Shown here: piece after piece, positions 61,191 to 64,000 of the stretch
Position numbering within the stretch: position 1 is the stretch's first letter
Layout of the letters: every line of letters starts with the position of its first letter
Assembly (NCBI GenBank): GCA_004554665.1
Contig: SFKY01000003.1
Location: 14,521-78,520 of the forward strand
Origin: Bacteroidales bacterium
GTDB lineage: Bacteria; Bacteroidota; Bacteroidia; Bacteroidales; Bacteroidaceae
DNA: 64,000 nucleotides
Reading direction: 5' to 3'
Position numbers and translations under genes: made by a program
Notes under the pieces: generated by a model
The model's input: only the letters and a program-made list of their open reading frames with translations
What the model was told of the DNA's origin: nothing
The model's database searches: none

Positions 61191-62030
61191 TCAGCGCGCT
61201 GAGGCTCCGATGCCCTTGGCAGCAAAATATTTTTGGAAGAAGAGCAACTGATAGTCGATGGCATTGTGCCAATACTGGGGATTGTGTGCGCCGGGACGGA
61301 GTGTGAAATCGTGGTCAATGCCCCGACCCAGCAGTCTTTCGTGCAGGGTCTTGTTGACTTCGAGGAAGAAATCACCCTCGCCACAGTCGATGATGATGGA
61401 GAGGTCGCCATTGTTGATACGACTGATCTGGTTTACGACCACATGGTCGTCCCAGCGCTTACGGTTGGAAGCCATTTCGCCAAGGCTGAGCCTGATTTCC
61501 CAGTTGCGGGGGAAGGGACGGAAGTCTACACCGCCGCTCATGCTGCCACAGGCTCCATAGACATCCTTGTGACGGAAAGCCAAGTAAAGCGCACCGTGGC
61601 CTCCCATGCTCAGACCGGTGACGGCCCGGCCTTCGCGCTTGGGCACCGTGGGATAATGGGCGTCGATATAGCGCACCAACTCGGCAGAAGTGAAAGTCTC
61701 GTACTGCAACTTCTTGTTGATGGGACTGTCGATGTACCAAGAGTTGAGCGCGTCGGGGGTAACGAAGATCATGCCTTTCTCATCGGCAATCTCGGGCAGG
61801 GTAGATTTGACCTTCTCCAGCCAATACTTGCAGTTGCCGGTGGCACCGTGGAGCAGATAGACCACGGGATAGCGTGCATCCCGGTTCTTGCGGGTCTGGG
61901 TGGGGGTAATCACCACGGTCTTGATGTCTTTGTTCATCACATCACTGTGTACAAGCACGGTATCGACATTGCCCGAACGTGCGGTAAGCGCCACCGCCAA
62001 CGTCAGGAGAATCATTGAAATTTTTTTCAT
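61191..62030 (-). CDS. Secreted alpha/beta-hydrolase esterase (esterase D / CE1-like)
   Basis: This 279-residue esterase has a signal peptide ending near LTARSG. The catalytic triad is Ser141 in GLSMGGHGAL, Asp220 in DCGEGDFF and His249 in RPGAHNPQYW; the oxyanion motif is LLHGATGN. Relatives cleave acetyl or feruloyl esters from plant polysaccharides, which would fit the glycosidase blocks, but generic esterases have the same fold. An alternative ATG is at 62015. Confidence 0.85.
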   Translation of the reverse strand: MKKISMILLTLAVALTARSGNVDTVLVHSDVMNKDIKTVVITPTQTRKNRDARYPVVYLLHGATGNCKYWLEKVKSTLPEIADEKGMIFVTPDALNSWYIDSPINKKLQYETFTSAELVRYIDAHYPTVPKREGRAVTGLSMGGHGALYLAFRHKDVYGACGSMSGGVDFRPFPRNWEIRLSLGEMASNRKRWDDHVVVNQISRINNGDLSIIIDCGEGDFFLEVNKTLHERLLGRGIDHDFTLRPGAHNPQYWHNAIDYQLLFFQKYFAAKGIGASAR

Positions 62031-62108
62031 AAAGCTGTTTTTTCATGTTTTTATAGCGACAAAGTTAGCAAAATATTCATAGACCGCCGAAAACATTATA
62101 GGTATTTT

Positions 62109-62139
62109 TTTGTTGACAAAGGAAAAATTCGTAACTTTG
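62109..62139 (+). promoter_or_regulatory. Consensus promoter of the araC-rhaD pair
   Basis: TTTG at 62109-62112 and TAACTTTG at 62132-62139 with a 19-nt gap give the full Bacteroidota -33/-7 pair, 22 nt before the start at 62162. Confidence 0.8.
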
Positions 62140-62161
62140 TGGGGTATCAATTCTATCTTGT

Positions 62162-63040
62162 ATGCAAAAAAGCAAATACCTGGTGACCAACGAGCGTGAC
62201 TTGCTCTGGGGACTGACCGTAAACACCATCGGCTACGAGGAAATAGCACCCGGCGAGGACTATCCGACCAAGGAAGGACACGCTGACGGTTACTATTTTG
62301 ACGTGAAGAAAGGTCGGGAACTGAACGAATACCAGATGCTTTATGTGACAAGAGGAGAAGGCATCTTCGAATCGACCAACCAAAAACCCGTCAAGGTACG
62401 AGAAGGAGACATCTTCTTGCTCTTTCCCCAAGAATGGCACACCTACAAGCCTGTGGACAGTGTGGGATGGCACTGCTACTGGTTAGGATTCAAGGGCAGA
62501 AACATGGACGACCGGGTAAGGGCCGGCTTCCTCTCGCCCCAGCATCCCATCTATCACGTGGGCTTCTCGGACAACATCATCAGACTGTTTGATTCTGCCT
62601 ACAAGTGCGCTTTGCAGGAAGAGGCTTACTCGCAGCAGATGCTGGCCGGTATCGTCAACCACCTTATCGGCACGATGTACTCGCTGGAGCGCAACATCAT
62701 GTGGGGGAAGAACAGCGAACACGTGGATATGATCAACCGGGCACGTCTGATTATGCGTCGGGAGGTGGAGGGCGACCTCACTATCCAGCAGATAGCAGAA
62801 CAACTGGGGGTGAGCTATTCGAGTTTCAGGAAACTCTTCAAAGAGTACACGGGCATCTCGCCCGCACTCTATCTGCAAGACCTGAAACTGCAAAGGGCTA
62901 AGGAGCTGCTGACAACGACCGACATGATCATCAAGGAGATTGCCTATAAGCTGAACTTTGATTCTCCCGACTATTTCTCTTCTAAGTTTAAACTCAAGAC
63001 AGGGTTGAAACCCAGCGACTTCAGAAACATGGAGCGTTAA
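62162..63040 (+). CDS. AraC-family regulator, possible rhamnose regulator
   Basis: This 292-residue protein has an N-terminal cupin-like sugar-binding domain (about 25-160; VREGDIFLLFPQEWHTY) and a C-terminal double helix-turn-helix (about 190-290; LTIQQIAEQLGVSYSSFRKL, then IKEIAYKLNFDSPDYFSSKF). Its neighbour, 34 nt downstream on the same strand, is rhamnulose-1-phosphate aldolase. In Bacteroides an AraC-type RhaR controls the rhamnose genes, so this is a candidate RhaR by context only. Confidence 0.88.
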   Translation: MQKSKYLVTNERDLLWGLTVNTIGYEEIAPGEDYPTKEGHADGYYFDVKKGRELNEYQMLYVTRGEGIFESTNQKPVKVREGDIFLLFPQEWHTYKPVDSVGWHCYWLGFKGRNMDDRVRAGFLSPQHPIYHVGFSDNIIRLFDSAYKCALQEEAYSQQMLAGIVNHLIGTMYSLERNIMWGKNSEHVDMINRARLIMRREVEGDLTIQQIAEQLGVSYSSFRKLFKEYTGISPALYLQDLKLQRAKELLTTTDMIIKEIAYKLNFDSPDYFSSKFKLKTGLKPSDFRNMER

Positions 63041-63074
63041 GATAAATTTGTTAAATCATCATACCAAAAACAAC

Positions 63075-63884
63075 ATGAAAAGTATAGTAGACTGTCGTCC
63101 TCAACTGAAAGAGGAAATCGACAAGATTGCAGAAGTGGCCGGTTATCTCTGGCAGAACGGATGGGCCGAGAGAAACGGCGGCAACATCACTGTGAACATT
63201 ACCGAATACGTGGACGAGGAGATCAAGCATCTGCCCGCTATCAGTGAAATCAAACCGATAGGCGTGAAACTTCCCTACCTGAAAGGCAAGTATTTTTACT
63301 GCAAAGGTACAGGAAAGCGCATGAGAGACTTGGCTCGCCGTCCGCTGGACAACGGTAGCGTAATCCGCATCCTCGACGACTGCGAGAGCTATGTCATCAT
63401 AGCCGACAATCCCGTACAGCCCACATCGGAGCTGCCCAGCCACCTGAGCGTACACAACCGTATGATAGAGAAGGGATCGCCCTATACCGCAACGGTACAC
63501 ACCCACCCCATCGAACTGGTAGCCATGAGCCACACTAAGAAGTTTATGGAGAAAGACGTGCTCACCCACATCTTGTGGAGCATGATTCCCGAAACCAAGG
63601 CTTTCTGCCCACTCGGCTTGGGTGTAGTGCCCTACGCTCTTCCCGGAAGCATAGAACTGGCAGAAGGAACACTGAACGAACTGGAAGACTACGACGTAGT
63701 ACTGTGGGAGAAGCACGGTGTCTTCGCCAAAGGTCTTGACGCTATGGATGCCTTTGACCAGATCGATGTGCTCTCAAAGAGTGCCAAAATCTATATCAAC
63801 GCCAAGTGCATGGGCTATGAGCCCGACGGCATGAGCGATGAACAGCTCAAAGAGATGTCGGTAGCATTCAACTTGCCGAAGTAA
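63075..63884 (+). CDS. rhaD: Rhamnulose-1-phosphate aldolase
   Basis: This 269-residue zinc aldolase splits L-rhamnulose 1-phosphate into dihydroxyacetone phosphate and lactaldehyde. The catalytic Glu119 is in PTSELPSHL; zinc ligands are His142 and His144 in VHTHPIEL and His214 in EKHGVF, close to E. coli numbering. ATG 63075 gives the family N-terminus; the frame opens at 63048. Kinase, isomerase and transporter genes are not in the window and may lie elsewhere. Confidence 0.93.
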   Translation: MKSIVDCRPQLKEEIDKIAEVAGYLWQNGWAERNGGNITVNITEYVDEEIKHLPAISEIKPIGVKLPYLKGKYFYCKGTGKRMRDLARRPLDNGSVIRILDDCESYVIIADNPVQPTSELPSHLSVHNRMIEKGSPYTATVHTHPIELVAMSHTKKFMEKDVLTHILWSMIPETKAFCPLGLGVVPYALPGSIELAEGTLNELEDYDVVLWEKHGVFAKGLDAMDAFDQIDVLSKSAKIYINAKCMGYEPDGMSDEQLKEMSVAFNLPK

Positions 63885-63898
63885 TCACTGCTATCCAT

Positions 63899-63938
63899 AA
63901 AAAAGAGGGTGTGTCATAATAGGCACATCCTCTTTTTC
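63899..63938 (+). terminator. Terminator after rhaD
   Basis: AAAAGAGGGTGTG (63901-63913) pairs with CACATCCTCTTTT (63923-63935) with one wobble and is followed by T residues. The rest of the window (63939-64000) shows no gene. Confidence 0.85.
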
Positions 63939-64000
63939 TGTTTTTATACTGCTGTCATTGATTCGCTGATTCCTATGCTGCTATTTTTGCATTTTTCCTG

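Overview
The window comes from a Bacteroidota genome of the Prevotellaceae type (genus not fixed). The evidence is: many promoters of the TAnnTTTG (-7) class; type IX secretion genes (PorQ and a PorE-like protein); an ExbB-X-ExbD-ExbD operon; a rsmF-thyA-folA operon; and two large blocks of secreted carbohydrate-active enzymes. Coding density is high. Most starts lack a strong Shine-Dalgarno sequence, so several starts were placed from promoter positions, signal peptides or overlaps with neighbours.

Layout. (1) 249-13084: six plus-strand secreted enzymes (GH43, an unassigned lipoprotein hydrolase, GH92, GH43 with a CBM6-like tail, GH120 with a nested module, GH2). (2) 13343-29696: housekeeping genes: cmk and porQ; tonB, a polyprenyl synthase and tatD; tRNA-Ser(GGA); exbB-X-exbD-exbD; an lrp regulator; rsmF-thyA-folA; an ECF sigma operon; a PorE-like gene and topB. 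(3) 29856-30629: an AT-rich scar with a broken KilA-N gene. (4) 30630-55373: eleven consecutive plus-strand secreted enzymes (two melibiase-like proteins, a GH38-like DUF5054 protein, GH30, GH120, a second copy of the unassigned hydrolase, two GH3, an unassigned alpha/alpha-barrel protein, GH2, and GH43 with discoidin and FN3 domains). (5) 55509-63884: a decayed acyltransferase gene, pyrH, birA, yraN, tadA, a PadR-PspC pair, a secreted esterase, and an AraC regulator followed by rhamnulose-1-phosphate aldolase.

The 17 enzymes look like a periplasmic or surface set for a branched plant polysaccharide. GH120, GH43, GH3 and GH30 point to xylan-like chains, and the GH2, GH92 and melibiase-like genes point to side chains. 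Neither block contains a SusC/SusD pair or a hybrid two-component regulator. Three of the enzyme types occur once in each block (GH120, GH2, and the unassigned TIM-barrel type), which suggests that the blocks share ancestry or were rearranged.

The most unusual non-coding signal is a set of intergenic arrays built on a 21-22 nt period. Six loci carry them, in two word families: TAAA-N7-TTTR words, and 9-2-9 quasi-palindromes containing TGCGATACG. They fill three of the five convergent gene junctions, and one borders the broken KilA-N gene.
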